64,000 bases of DNA from contig NZ_JAFBIQ010000008.1 of assembly GCF_021531315.1 (NCBI RefSeq), positions 1 through 64,000 on the forward strand, in the 5' to 3' direction. Both the position numbers and the translations under genes were made by a program. This stretch comes from Oscillibacter valericigenes (GTDB lineage Bacteria; Bacillota; Clostridia; Oscillospirales; Oscillospiraceae). The notes under the pieces are model-generated. The model was not told the origin of the DNA. It saw nothing but the letters and a program-made list of their open reading frames with translations, and made no database searches. Shown one piece after another: positions 25,747 through 35,042 of the stretch. Numbering within the stretch: position 1 is the stretch's first letter; each line of letters starts with the position of its first letter.

Positions 25747-27237
25747 TCAGAACCACTTCTTCTCCTGTGCCTTCGTGAGCACAAAGGGCAGCAGCTCCTC
25801 GCGGTCAAGCACCGTGGTGTGGCGCGCGGCTCGCTCGCGCAGGCCGCGCAGATTTTTCGGCGCGGGAATACCTGTGAGGCGTTCGAGCTGCGCCATGACG
25901 GCGAACTCGTCGCCCTCGGCGCGCTCGCCGAGCCCCTCGAGCACGGCGGCGGGGAACTTGTAGGGCGAGGCGGTGGAGAGCACCACGACCGGCGCATGGT
26001 CGGGATTTTCCGCCTTGTACTGCTGCGCGACGCTCCACGCGACGGCGGTGTGCGTGTCGCAGAGATAGCGGTGCTCCCGCCAGACCCTGCCGATGGTCTG
26101 CTTCGTTTCCGCGTCGTCACAGCAGCCCGCCCAGAAGAGGGAGCGGATCTTATCCCGCAGCTCCGCGGGGACCTCATACGCGCCATCCTCGGTGAGCTGG
26201 CGCATCAGCCCTGCCACCAGCTCCTCGTCGCCGGAGAGCAGGAACAGCAGCCGCTCGAGGTTGCTGGACACTAAAATGTCCATCGACGGCGAGCTTGTGA
26301 GGTAGAACGGGCGCTTTTTATCATAGCGGCCCGTGCGGATGAAGTCCGTGAGGACATTGTTCGCGTTGGACGCGCACACGAGTGTGCCGACAGGCAGTCC
26401 CAGCTCGCGGGCAAAGTATCCGGCAAGGATGTCGCCGAAGTTGCCGGTGGGCACGACATAATCCACCTTGTCCCCGGCCTTGACCGTGCCGCGGCTTACA
26501 AGATCGGCGTAGGCGCGGAAGTAGTAGACCACCTGCGGGGCGAGGCGGCCGATGTTGATGGAGTTCGCGCTCGACAGCCGCACGCCCTTGCCCGCGAGCA
26601 GCCCCTCGCCGCCGACCTTGGCAAAAACCTGCTTCACGGCGGTCTGTGCGTCGTCGAAGTTGCCGCGCACAGCAGCGACGCAGGTGTTGTCCCCGCCCTG
26701 CGTGACCATCTGCGCCTTCTGCACGGCGGACACGCCGCCGTCGGGATAAAAGACGATGATCCTCGTGCCCGCGACGTCGCAGAAGCCCTCCATCGCGGCC
26801 TTGCCGGTGTCGCCGGAGGTCGCGGTGAGGATCAGAATTTCGTCGTCCACGCCGCATTTCTTCTTCGCCGCCGTCATCAGGTGCGGCAGCATCGAGAGCG
26901 CCACATCCTTGAAGGCGCTCGTGGGGCCGCGGAACAGCTCGAGCACCGTGTCCTCGCCGACCGAAACGGTGGGCGTCAGGTCCTCGGTCTCGAATTTGCC
27001 GGTGTAGGCGGCATGGACGAGCTGCGCCATCTCCTCGTGCGTGAAATCGGGCAGCAGCGCGCACAGGATCTCCGTCGCCATGCCCTGCGTGGAGAGCGTC
27101 AGGCAGTGCCGCCAGTCAAAGTCCAGCCCCGCAAGGGTCGGCATGGCGTACAGCCCGCCGTCAGGGGCAAGACCGTTTAAGATCGCCTCGGCGCTCGTGG
27201 CGGTGAGGGCAGCGTTTCGTGTGCTTTGATACTTCAT
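25747..27237 (-). CDS. thrC: Threonine synthase
   Basis: 496 residues, PLP-dependent, converting O-phosphohomoserine to threonine. The PLP lysine is in GPTSAFKDVALS (about residue 112). Other fold-type II landmarks are LTATSGDTGKAA and VPTGNFGDILAGYFA. The length fits the long (yeast/E. coli-like) class. GGAGG is 8 nt before the ATG. It is divergent from hom-lysC-asd, which make its precursors. Confidence 0.97.
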   Translation of the reverse strand: MKYQSTRNAALTATSAEAILNGLAPDGGLYAMPTLAGLDFDWRHCLTLSTQGMATEILCALLPDFTHEEMAQLVHAAYTGKFETEDLTPTVSVGEDTVLELFRGPTSAFKDVALSMLPHLMTAAKKKCGVDDEILILTATSGDTGKAAMEGFCDVAGTRIIVFYPDGGVSAVQKAQMVTQGGDNTCVAAVRGNFDDAQTAVKQVFAKVGGEGLLAGKGVRLSSANSINIGRLAPQVVYYFRAYADLVSRGTVKAGDKVDYVVPTGNFGDILAGYFARELGLPVGTLVCASNANNVLTDFIRTGRYDKKRPFYLTSSPSMDILVSSNLERLLFLLSGDEELVAGLMRQLTEDGAYEVPAELRDKIRSLFWAGCCDDAETKQTIGRVWREHRYLCDTHTAVAWSVAQQYKAENPDHAPVVVLSTASPYKFPAAVLEGLGERAEGDEFAVMAQLERLTGIPAPKNLRGLRERAARHTTVLDREELLPFVLTKAQEKKWF

Positions 27238-27301
27238 CTATAAAACCTCCGCTTTCGGAATTTTTCAATTCGCCGTTTCAAAAAGTTTTTTCATTTTCCT
27301 A

Positions 27302-27330
27302 TTGCATTTCGACAAAGCCCATGTTATATT
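27302..27330 (+). promoter_or_regulatory. Predicted promoter of hom-lysC-asd
   Basis: TTGCAT (27302-27307), 17-nt spacer, TATATT (27325-27330). A leader of about 100 nt follows, with a distant 8-bp inverted repeat GTCAAGTG/CACTTGAC (27345-27352, 27398-27405). Confidence 0.55.
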
Positions 27331-27436
27331 GTTCCCATCAAAAAGTCAAGTGTCTTTTTCTCGTGGACATTTCCGTGTAAAATGCACAAAGCGTCCGCAC
27401 TTGACGGATTTCACAAAAGAAAGGTGGGCAACCACG

Positions 27437-28534
27437 ATGAATATTGCTTTACTCGGCTTCGGCACCGTCGGAAGGGCCTTCTATGAACTCGCGCTCGGGC
27501 GCGGGGATCTTCGTGTGACGACCGTTTTATCCCGTCGGGCGCGTCCAGAGCTCCGCTGCACCGTGACCGACCGCTTTGAGGACATTCTCCGCGACCGCTC
27601 GATCGATACGGTGGTCGAGGTCATGGGCGGGCTGGAGCCGGCATACGGCTATCTCTGTGAGGCCATGCGCGCGGGCAAGCACATCGTCACGGCGAACAAG
27701 CAGCTCATGTGCGCGCATTATGACGAGCTTCTGACGCTGGCGCAGGAGTGCGGCGTGTCGCTGCGCTGCACGGCGGCGGCGGGCGGCGGCATCCCGTGGC
27801 TCACCTCGCTCTCCCGCGCGGCGCGGCTCGACGAGCTCACCGCCGTCGGCGGCATCCTGAACGGCACGACGAACTATATGCTCTCGGCCATGACGGCCTC
27901 CGGCACCGATTATACCACCTGCCTGCGCGAGGCGCAAGCGCTCGGTTACGCCGAGGCCGATCCCACTGCCGATGTGGAGGGCTACGACGCGCGGCGCAAG
28001 CTGGTGCTCAGCGCGAACCTCGCCTTCGGCGTCTCGGTGCGCGAGGAGGAGATCCCCTGCTTCGGCATCTCGAGCGTGGACGCCGCGGACTTCGCCGCGT
28101 GGCGCGAGATGGGCAGGGTCTGCAAGCTCTTTGTCCGCGCCGAGCGGCACGACGGGCGCATCTCCGCCTTCGTCTGCCCCACGCTCTTTCCCACCGCGTC
28201 TCCGGTCGCGCAGACAAACGGCACGGGCAACCTCGTCACGCTGCGCGGCGCGCGCTTCGGTGAGCTGAGCTTTTCGGGCGCGGGCGCGGGCGGCTATCCC
28301 ACCGGCAGCAGCGTTTTGAGCGACTGCGTGGACATCGCCGAGGGCTGCCCGAGCTTTTATGTCACGCGCCACGAGCCGAAGCCCATCGACAATTCCGCGG
28401 CGGTCAGCCGCTTCTACCTGCGCACGGGGGATGGCGGCACCTGCACCGGGCCGATCACCGTCGCCGAGGCGTTCGCGCGCATCGAGCGCGCACGCGGCGA
28501 GCAGGTATTCTTAGCAAGGCTCGAGGAGGAGTGA
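27437..28534 (+). CDS. hom: Homoserine dehydrogenase, short form without ACT domain
   Basis: 365 residues from the ATG at 27437 (AAAGGTGG upstream). NAD(P)-binding GFGTVGRA at the N-terminus, then GGLEPAYGYLCEAMRAGKHIVTANKQLM and the substrate-binding block GILNGTTNYML plus AQALGYAEADPTADVEGYDARRK. It reduces aspartate semialdehyde to homoserine. Most Firmicute enzymes are about 430 residues with a C-terminal ACT domain; here the protein ends soon after the catalytic domain, so allosteric control may be lost or moved to LysC. The stop is 5 nt before lysC. Confidence 0.93.
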   Translation: MNIALLGFGTVGRAFYELALGRGDLRVTTVLSRRARPELRCTVTDRFEDILRDRSIDTVVEVMGGLEPAYGYLCEAMRAGKHIVTANKQLMCAHYDELLTLAQECGVSLRCTAAAGGGIPWLTSLSRAARLDELTAVGGILNGTTNYMLSAMTASGTDYTTCLREAQALGYAEADPTADVEGYDARRKLVLSANLAFGVSVREEEIPCFGISSVDAADFAAWREMGRVCKLFVRAERHDGRISAFVCPTLFPTASPVAQTNGTGNLVTLRGARFGELSFSGAGAGGYPTGSSVLSDCVDIAEGCPSFYVTRHEPKPIDNSAAVSRFYLRTGDGGTCTGPITVAEAFARIERARGEQVFLARLEEE

Positions 28535-28539
28535 AGAAG

Positions 28540-29877
28540 ATGCTCAAGGTTCTCAAATTCGGCGGCTCGTCGCTCGCCGACGCACAGCAGTTCGCCAAGG
28601 TCAAGGCCATCGTCGAGGCCGACGAGGCCCGCCGCGTGGTCATCGTCTCTGCGCCCGGCAAGCGCTTTTCCGGCGACCACAAGATCACCGACCTTTTGTA
28701 CCTCTGCGCCGCGCACATCCAATACGGCGTGAGCTGCGAGGATATTTTCAATATGATCCGTATGCGCTACCTTGAGATCGCGCGCGACTGCGGATTGAAG
28801 TCCGACCTCAACGCCGACTTCGACGCGCTGTGGGAGCGGATGCAAAGCGGTGTCGAGAAGGACGAGCTGGCCTCGCGCGGCGAATACTTCTCCGCGCGGC
28901 TCATGGCCGAGTACCTCGGCTGCGAGTTCCTCGATGCTGCCGGATGGGTGAAATTCAAGCTCGACGGCACAGTGGACACCGACGCGAGCTATGAGGCGCT
29001 GCGCCGCGCGGCGGGTGAGCGCCGCGTGGTCATTCCGGGCTTTTACGGCGTGATGCCCGACGGGCGCATCCGTACCTTCTCCCGCGGCGGCAGCGACATC
29101 ACCGGCGCGCTCGCCGCGGCCGCGCTGGACGCCGATGTGTACGAAAACTGGACGGATGTGTCGGGCATCCTGATGGCCGACCCGCGCATCATCGAAAACC
29201 CCGCGCCGATCCGCCACCTCACCTACGGCGAGCTGCGCGAGCTGAGCTACATCGGCGCGCAGGTGCTTCATGAGGGCACCATCTTCCCCGTGCATGAGAA
29301 GAATATCCCGCTCAACATCCGCAACACCAACGAGCCGGACCACCCCGGCACGACCATTTTGGAGAGCATCAAGGAGGACGCGAACGACGGCAGCTTTATC
29401 ACCGGCATCGCGGGCAAGAAGGGCTTCTCCGTCATCACCATCGCCAAGACCGGCATGTCCGGCGAGCCGGGCACGCTGGTGAAAATTCTGGCGATCCTCG
29501 CCAAGCACGAGGTCAATGTCGAGTACATCCCCTCCGGCATCGACATCGTTTCGCTCGTCGTCGAGAGCCAAAAGGTCTCCAAGCGCCTCTACACCATGCT
29601 GGGCGAGCTGCAAAAAGAGGTGCAGCCGAATAAGATAACGGTAACGGAGCATATCGCGGTCGTCGCGGCGGTCGGTCGGAAGATGGCGTACCGCCCCGGC
29701 GTATCCGGCAAGATCTTCGCCAAGCTCGGCGAGAACGGCGTGAACATCCGCATGATCACGCAGGGCCCCGAGGAGCTGAACATCATCGTCGGCGTGGAGG
29801 AAAAGGACTTCGAGCAGACCATCCGCGTGCTGTACGACAGCTTTGTCAAGGAACATATTGAAGGGAAGAGAGGATAA
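28540..29877 (+). CDS. lysC: Aspartate kinase
   Basis: 445 residues from the ATG at 28540, preferred over a GTG at 28531 because GGAGGA ends 9 nt before the ATG and abuts the GTG. Kinase motifs KFGGSSLAD and SRGGSDITGALAA; two C-terminal ACT domains (SVITIAKTGMSGEPG and AVVAAVGRKMAYRPGVSGK). It phosphorylates aspartate, the entry to Lys/Thr/Met synthesis, and is the only enzyme of this cluster with feedback domains. 4 nt lie between its stop and the asd start. Confidence 0.95.
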   Translation: MLKVLKFGGSSLADAQQFAKVKAIVEADEARRVVIVSAPGKRFSGDHKITDLLYLCAAHIQYGVSCEDIFNMIRMRYLEIARDCGLKSDLNADFDALWERMQSGVEKDELASRGEYFSARLMAEYLGCEFLDAAGWVKFKLDGTVDTDASYEALRRAAGERRVVIPGFYGVMPDGRIRTFSRGGSDITGALAAAALDADVYENWTDVSGILMADPRIIENPAPIRHLTYGELRELSYIGAQVLHEGTIFPVHEKNIPLNIRNTNEPDHPGTTILESIKEDANDGSFITGIAGKKGFSVITIAKTGMSGEPGTLVKILAILAKHEVNVEYIPSGIDIVSLVVESQKVSKRLYTMLGELQKEVQPNKITVTEHIAVVAAVGRKMAYRPGVSGKIFAKLGENGVNIRMITQGPEELNIIVGVEEKDFEQTIRVLYDSFVKEHIEGKRG

Positions 29878-29881
29878 CAGC

Positions 29882-30886
29882 ATGAAGCTTTATAACATCG
29901 GCATCCTCGGCGCGACGGGCGCTGTGGGACAGGAAATGATGAAAATTCTTTTGGAGCGCAGCTTCCCCGTCGGCGCGCTGCGCCCCATCGCCTCCGCGCG
30001 CAGCGCGGGCGGCACGATCGACTTCGGCGGCAGGCCCTGCACGATCGTCGAGGCGTCGGACGATGCCTTCGAGGGTCTCGACATCGTTCTCGGCGCGGCG
30101 GAAAACGACATCGCCGAGCGCTTTGCCCCCGCCATCGTCAAGGCGGGCGCGGTGTTCGTGGACAACTCCAGCGCCTTCCGCCTCGATCCCAAGGTGCCGC
30201 TGGTCATCCCCGAGATCAACCCCGAGGATGTGAAGCACCACAGCGGCATCATCTCCAACCCCAACTGCACCACCATCGTCACCCTCGTCGCCATCCATGC
30301 GCTCGCAAAGGAGAGCCCCATCGAGAGCATCGTCGCCAGCTCCTATCAGGCGGTCTCCGGCGCGGGCAAGAACGGCATCGACGAGCTCTATAACGAGGTC
30401 GCGGCGCTCGCCCACGGAAAGAGCTTCGAGCCGAGGGTGTTCCAGTATCAGATCGCCTACAATGTCATCCCCCAGATCGGCGGCGAGGCGTACAGCGGCT
30501 ACACAAGTGAAGAGATGAAGCTCCAGAATGAGGGCCGAAAGATCCTCCACCTGCCCGAGATGAAGGTCAGCTGCACCTGTGTGCGTGTGCCGGTGGTGCG
30601 CAGCCATTCGGTCTCCGTCGTGCTGCGCACGAGGGAGAAGATCAGCGTCGAGCACGCGCGCGAGCTGATCGCCGCCGCACCAGGCTGCCGTCTGACGGAC
30701 GACCTGGCAAGCAAGATCTATCCCATGCCGCTCGACACCTCCGATCAGGACCTTGTTTTCGTCGGCCGCATCCGCGACGATCTCACCGACGAGCGCGGGC
30801 TGAACCTCTGGTGCTGCGGCGACCAGGTCCGCAAGGGCGCGGCGACCAACACCGTGCAGATTGCGGAGCTGCTGCTGGAAAAGTGA
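29882..30886 (+). CDS. asd: Aspartate-semialdehyde dehydrogenase
   Basis: 334 residues. NADP-binding GILGATGAVGQ at the N-terminus, catalytic Cys in ISNPNCTTI (about residue 127), and GEAYSGYTSEEMKLQNE with the later substrate region. It converts aspartyl phosphate to the semialdehyde. The start codon lies 4 nt after the lysC stop; AGAGGATAACAGC upstream carries the ribosome site. Confidence 0.97.
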   Translation: MKLYNIGILGATGAVGQEMMKILLERSFPVGALRPIASARSAGGTIDFGGRPCTIVEASDDAFEGLDIVLGAAENDIAERFAPAIVKAGAVFVDNSSAFRLDPKVPLVIPEINPEDVKHHSGIISNPNCTTIVTLVAIHALAKESPIESIVASSYQAVSGAGKNGIDELYNEVAALAHGKSFEPRVFQYQIAYNVIPQIGGEAYSGYTSEEMKLQNEGRKILHLPEMKVSCTCVRVPVVRSHSVSVVLRTREKISVEHARELIAAAPGCRLTDDLASKIYPMPLDTSDQDLVFVGRIRDDLTDERGLNLWCCGDQVRKGAATNTVQIAELLLEK

Positions 30887-30947
30887 CCCTTCCGCTGTCT
30901 GAATACACCACCAGGGGCGCCGCGGCGCCATGAAAGGCTGATCTCAC

Positions 30948-32432
30948 ATGAAGCGTTCCTCCGGCATCCTGCTGCCGATCTCCTCGCTCCCCTCGCCCTA
31001 CGGCATCGGCGCCTTCGGCAGGGCGGCTTATGACTTCGCCGACTTTCTCCACGCGGCGGGGCAGAGCTATTGGCAGCTTTTGCCGCTCGGCCCCACGAGC
31101 TGCGGCGACTCGCCCTATCAGAGCTTTTCGACCTTCGCGGGCAACCCCTATTTCATCGACCTCGACCTGCTCGTCGAGGACGGGCTGCTCACAAAGTGGG
31201 AGGTGACGGACTGCGCGTGGGGCGCGGAGCCGCGCTATGTGGACTACGGCAGGCTCTACGAGGGCCGTTTTCCCCTGCTCGCGCGTGCCAAGGCGCGCGG
31301 CTGGGCGCGCGACCGCGCGGCGGTCGCCGCCTTCGAGGCGGAAAACAGCCGCTGGCTCCCCGACTACGCGCTCTTTATGGCGCTCAAGCGGCACTTCGGC
31401 ATGAAGGCGTGGACCGAATGGCCCGACGAGGGAGCGCGGCTGCACAGGCCCGACGCGCTGGAGCGCTATCGCGCCGCGCTGCGCGAGGAGGTGGAGCTCT
31501 TTACCTACCTCCAGTTCCTCTTCTTCCGCCAGTGGAGTGCGCTGAAGTCCTATGTCAACAGCCTCGGCCTCCGCATCATCGGCGACCTTCCCATCTATGT
31601 AGCGATGGACTCCGCCGATGTGTGGAGCGAGTCGGAGAACTTCCGCCTCGACGAGCGCGGCGTACCGGTCGAGGTCTCCGGTGTGCCGCCGGACTATTTC
31701 AGTGCCGACGGCCAGCTTTGGGGCAACCCGCTCTACGACTACGAGGCCATGCAGCGCGACGGCTTCGCGTGGTGGATCCGCCGCGTCGGCGGGGCCGCGC
31801 GGCTCTACGATGTCGTCCGCATCGACCATTTCCGCGGCTTTGCGAGCTACTGGGCGGTGCCCTACGGCGAAACGACCGCGAAAAACGGCCGTTGGGTGAA
31901 GGGCCCCGGTATGGCGCTCGTCGGCGTGCTGACCAACTGGTTCCATGACCTTGCCTTCATCGCCGAGGACCTCGGCGCTCCCGCGCAGGAGGTCACGCAG
32001 CTCCTTGCCGACTCGGGCCTTCCCGGCATGAAGGTGCTGGAGTTCGCCTTCGATCCGCGCGAGCCGAGCAGTCACCTGCCGCACCGCTGCGGCGAAAACT
32101 GCGTCTGCTACACCGGCACGCACGACAACGCCCCACTCGCCCTTTGGCGCACGGAGGCGGGCGGCGCGGAGCTCGCCCTCGCCGAGCGCTACCTCGGCCT
32201 CAACGAGCGCGAGGGCTTCGAGCGCGGCATGATCCGCGGCGGCATGGGCTCGGTGGCAAGGCTCTTCATCGCGCAGATGCAGGACTGGCTCGGCCTCGGC
32301 GCGGGCCACCGCATGAATGTCCCCGGCACGGGCCGCGGCAACTGGGCGTGGCGCCTGCTTCCCGGTGAGGCGAGCGCAAGGCTCGCCGAAGAGATCCGCG
32401 ATCTGACCCGCCTCTACGAAAGACTCCCCTGA
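30948..32432 (+). CDS. malQ: 4-alpha-glucanotransferase
   Basis: 494 residues, GH77. SSGILLPISSLPSPYGIG start, GPTSCGDSPYQSFSTFAGNPYFIDLD, catalytic-region motifs RIDHFRGF and IAEDLG, and TGTHDNAP near the C-terminus. It disproportionates alpha-1,4-glucans in glycogen or maltodextrin metabolism. It follows asd by 61 nt; the metabolic link is not obvious. Confidence 0.96.
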   Translation: MKRSSGILLPISSLPSPYGIGAFGRAAYDFADFLHAAGQSYWQLLPLGPTSCGDSPYQSFSTFAGNPYFIDLDLLVEDGLLTKWEVTDCAWGAEPRYVDYGRLYEGRFPLLARAKARGWARDRAAVAAFEAENSRWLPDYALFMALKRHFGMKAWTEWPDEGARLHRPDALERYRAALREEVELFTYLQFLFFRQWSALKSYVNSLGLRIIGDLPIYVAMDSADVWSESENFRLDERGVPVEVSGVPPDYFSADGQLWGNPLYDYEAMQRDGFAWWIRRVGGAARLYDVVRIDHFRGFASYWAVPYGETTAKNGRWVKGPGMALVGVLTNWFHDLAFIAEDLGAPAQEVTQLLADSGLPGMKVLEFAFDPREPSSHLPHRCGENCVCYTGTHDNAPLALWRTEAGGAELALAERYLGLNEREGFERGMIRGGMGSVARLFIAQMQDWLGLGAGHRMNVPGTGRGNWAWRLLPGEASARLAEEIRDLTRLYERLP

Positions 32433-32440
32433 AATAACGG

Positions 32441-32477
32441 CAGCAGCCGCACCCTATTCGGTGCGGCTGCTGTTTTT
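32441..32477. terminator. Bidirectional hairpin terminator
   Basis: 12-bp stem CAGCAGCCGCAC with its complement (32461-32472), then T5, between malQ and the ABC transporter. Confidence 0.85.
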
Positions 32478-32494
32478 GCGAGAGCAGGGGAAAG

Positions 32495-33238
32495 TTACAG
32501 CACCTTATCCAGAAAGCTCACGAGCCGCGGGCTTTCGGGGTGCGCAAACAGCTCATGCGAGGGCTTATCCTCCTCGATGTGGCCGCCGTCTAAGAAGATG
32601 GTGCGGTCGCTGACCTCGCGCGCGAAGCGCATCTCGTGCGTCACGACGATCATCGTCATGCCGCTCTCGGCAAGGTTCTTCATCACATCGAGCACCTCGC
32701 CGATCATCTCGGGGTCGAGGGCGCTGGTCGGCTCGTCGAAGAGCATGACCTCGGGGTCCATCATCAGCGAGCGCACGATGGCGATGCGCTGCTTCTGCCC
32801 GCCGGAGAGCTGGCTCGGATAGGCGTCCGCACGGTCGGCAAGTCCCACGCGGCCGAGCAGCTCAAGCGCCTTGGCCTCCGCCGACTCCTTCGCCATGCCC
32901 TTGATGCGCACGGGCGCGGCGGTGAGGTTTTTCATCACATTCATGTTGTTGAAGAGGTTGAACTGCTGAAACACCATGCCCATCTTCTGCCGGTGCGCGT
33001 CGATGTGCTTACTTTGCCCCTTGGCGCAGAGGTCCACGCCGTCGAAGAGGATATGACCCGAGGTCGGCGTTTCCAGCAGGTTCAGACAGCGCAGGAAGGT
33101 GCTCTTTCCGCCGCCCGAGGGGCCGATGATGGATACGACCTCGTTCCTTTCAAAGTCCACGCTGATGTGTCGGAGGACCTCCAACCGATGAAAGCTCTTG
33201 CACAGGTCCACGACCCGAAGGATCTTCTCACCTGCCAT
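32495..33238 (-). CDS. Polar amino acid ABC transporter ATPase (GlnQ-like)
   Basis: 247 residues. Walker [10 protein letters not shown] (about residue 38), Q-loop [11 protein letters not shown], signature [11 protein letters not shown], Walker [15 protein letters not shown] and a switch His in VVTHEM. The family exports energy to a GlnP-type permease; substrate is probably a polar amino acid. AAAGGAGG upstream. The start overlaps the permease end by 11 nt. Confidence 0.94.
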   Translation of the reverse strand: MAGEKILRVVDLCKSFHRLEVLRHISVDFERNEVVSIIGPSGGGKSTFLRCLNLLETPTSGHILFDGVDLCAKGQSKHIDAHRQKMGMVFQQFNLFNNMNVMKNLTAAPVRIKGMAKESAEAKALELLGRVGLADRADAYPSQLSGGQKQRIAIVRSLMMDPEVMLFDEPTSALDPEMIGEVLDVMKNLAESGMTMIVVTHEMRFAREVSDRTIFLDGGHIEEDKPSHELFAHPESPRLVSFLDKVL

Positions 33239-33920
33239 GGTTCATCCTCCTTTCCGCCAGCGCGATCAGCCGCCCTCCGGTGAAGGTCATCGCAAAGTAG
33301 CAAAGCGCCGCGATGGCAAGGCAGGCAAGGCTCTTGTAGGTCAGCGCGATGACGTCGTTCGTGCGGAATATCAGGTCGGCGATGCCGATGACCGAAACGA
33401 TGGACGACTCCTTGATGACCGTGACGAACTCATTGCCGAGCGCGGGGAGAATATTCCTGACCGCCTGTGGCAGCACGACAAGGCGCATCGCCTGACTGTG
33501 GCTGAAGCCGACGCTGCGCGCGGCCTCCATCTGCCCGTAGTCGACTGCCTGCACGCCCGAGCGGATGATCTCGGCGACATAGGCGCAGCTGTTGATGCTC
33601 ATGGCGATGATGCCGGCGGCAAAGCGCGAAAAGTTCGGGATCCACGAAATGTCAGGCAGCGTAAAGCCGGCCATCGGAAGGCCGTAGAAAATGAACATGA
33701 GCTGCACCATCAGGGGGGTCCCGCGGATGAACTCGATGTAGGCGACCGCCAGCCACCTGAGCGGCAGGATGCGGCTCATGCGCATACCGGACATGAGCGT
33801 GCCGAAGATCGTGCCGAGGAGCACGGTGAAGGCCGCGATGATGAGCGTATTGACGATGCCCTCTTCAAAAAAGCTGTGGTAGCGAACGATGAGCTTTCCC
33901 ATCGTCTGAATGAATTCCAT
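33228..33920 (-). CDS. Polar amino acid ABC transporter permease
   Basis: 230 residues, HisM/GlnP-type, with about five membrane helices, the [14 protein letters not shown] motif near residue 65, and the EAA loop [30 protein letters not shown]. It pairs with the ATPase and the binding protein on either side. GGAGGAG is upstream. Confidence 0.94.
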   Translation of the reverse strand: MEFIQTMGKLIVRYHSFFEEGIVNTLIIAAFTVLLGTIFGTLMSGMRMSRILPLRWLAVAYIEFIRGTPLMVQLMFIFYGLPMAGFTLPDISWIPNFSRFAAGIIAMSINSCAYVAEIIRSGVQAVDYGQMEAARSVGFSHSQAMRLVVLPQAVRNILPALGNEFVTVIKESSIVSVIGIADLIFRTNDVIALTYKSLACLAIAALCYFAMTFTGGRLIALAERRMNHGR

Positions 33921-33940
33921 GGGGACTCCTCCTCAAAGAA

Positions 33941-33976
33941 CTGCGCTCTTCGCCGCCGAAACGGCGAAGAGCGCAG
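33941..33976 (-). terminator. Intercistronic stem-loop between binding protein and permease
   Basis: A perfect 15-bp stem (33941-33955 with 33962-33976). Read on the minus strand it is followed by only a short T-rich stretch, so it probably stabilises or partly terminates the binding-protein transcript rather than ending it. Confidence 0.65.
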
Positions 33977-34003
33977 CTTGCGTTTTTGCGGCTTGCCCGC
34001 ACC

Positions 34004-34885
34004 TCACAGGCCGAGGCTCGCGGCGAGGGCGACGGCGTCGTCGTAGGCCTTCTGATAGCTGCCGTCTGCGACGACCTTGTTGATGACCTCGTTTACGGCC
34101 TCGACCAGCTCCTCGTTGCCCTTGGCGATGACGACGGACTTACCGAAGGAGGCTTCCTCGGCGGTGAACGCGAAGTTGGAGACCTCAAGACCGCCGTTGC
34201 TGGTGGCGACGAGCGCCTCACCGACCGCCTGATCGACGACAAGGCCCGCGATGTTGCCGTTTTGCACCTCAAGGGCGAGGGCGGGATACTTCTCCAGCTC
34301 GAAAAGCTCGCTCTCGGGCAGCGCGGACAGGATCAGCTGAGACTGGATGGTGCCCTTCTGCGCGCCGACCTTCTGCCCCGCAAGGGACTCCTTGGTGGAA
34401 TACTTGTCGGCGTTGCCGGCCTTGACGATCAGCAGCTGCGCGCTGGTCTCGTAGAGGTCGCTGAAGTCGATCTCCTCGGCGCGCTCGGGGGTATTGGTAA
34501 AGGCGGCGATGCCGAGGTCGACCTGGCCTGACTGGACGGCGGGGATGATGCCGTCAAAGGCCATGTCCACGACCTCCAGCGTAACGCCGAGGCTGTCGGC
34601 GATCTGCTGGGCCAGCCACATATCGCAGCCTGCAAAGTTGGCGTCAAGATCCTTGAACTCATAGGGGGCGTACTGGGCCTCGGTGCCGACCACGAGCTTG
34701 CCCTTGGACTTGATCTTCTCAAGCAGGGTGGCGGGCTCGGCAGGCTGCTCCTGTTGTTGCTGCGTGTCGCTGTTCTCAGGCTCCTGCGTTTTCTCCTTCT
34801 TGCCGCAGCCGACCATCGCCGATAGCAGCATCGCTGTGCCGAGAGACAGCGCCAGCAGCTTTTTCATCATGTTGCAGTGTTTCAT
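34004..34885 (-). CDS. Amino acid ABC transporter substrate-binding lipoprotein
   Basis: 293 residues from the ATG at 34885 (GGAGG 7 nt upstream). Signal peptide and lipobox SAMVGC, Gln/Glu-rich linker, then a periplasmic-binding-protein fold starting KLVVGTEAQYAPYEF with DMAFDGIIPAVQSGQVDLGIAA, typical of polar amino acid receptors. Likely first gene of the transporter operon. Confidence 0.94.
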   Translation of the reverse strand: MKHCNMMKKLLALSLGTAMLLSAMVGCGKKEKTQEPENSDTQQQQEQPAEPATLLEKIKSKGKLVVGTEAQYAPYEFKDLDANFAGCDMWLAQQIADSLGVTLEVVDMAFDGIIPAVQSGQVDLGIAAFTNTPERAEEIDFSDLYETSAQLLIVKAGNADKYSTKESLAGQKVGAQKGTIQSQLILSALPESELFELEKYPALALEVQNGNIAGLVVDQAVGEALVATSNGGLEVSNFAFTAEEASFGKSVVIAKGNEELVEAVNEVINKVVADGSYQKAYDDAVALAASLGL

Positions 34886-34938
34886 TTTGTCCTCCGTTCC
34901 GTGCATTTGTATGCGCGTTTTCGTATTTGATGCGGATA

Positions 34939-34947
34939 ATTATACCA
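34939..34947 (-). promoter_or_regulatory. Extended -10 promoter of the amino acid ABC operon
   Basis: On the minus strand, TG-G-TATAAT with the -10 at 34944-34939. The -35 (ATTTAC at the 17-nt position) is poor. Confidence 0.6.
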
Positions 34948-35042
34948 ACTGGAACGGATTTGTAAATAGACGCCTCAACTGACAATAATGAAAAGTTATC
35001 CAGTATTTTCGTGCAAATTATGCAAAAGGCGGAGAAGGACGC

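Noticed and set aside
24645-26186. 513-codon minus-strand frame
   Set aside because: Crosses antisense to the DUF4349 and hydrolase genes and overlaps thrC out of frame, with the strong terminator in the middle.
27345-27405. GTCAAGTG/CACTTGAC repeat in the hom leader as a riboswitch or attenuator
   Set aside because: Only 8 bp with a 45-nt loop, no leader peptide rich in Thr/Ile and no T-box sequence; too weak to call.
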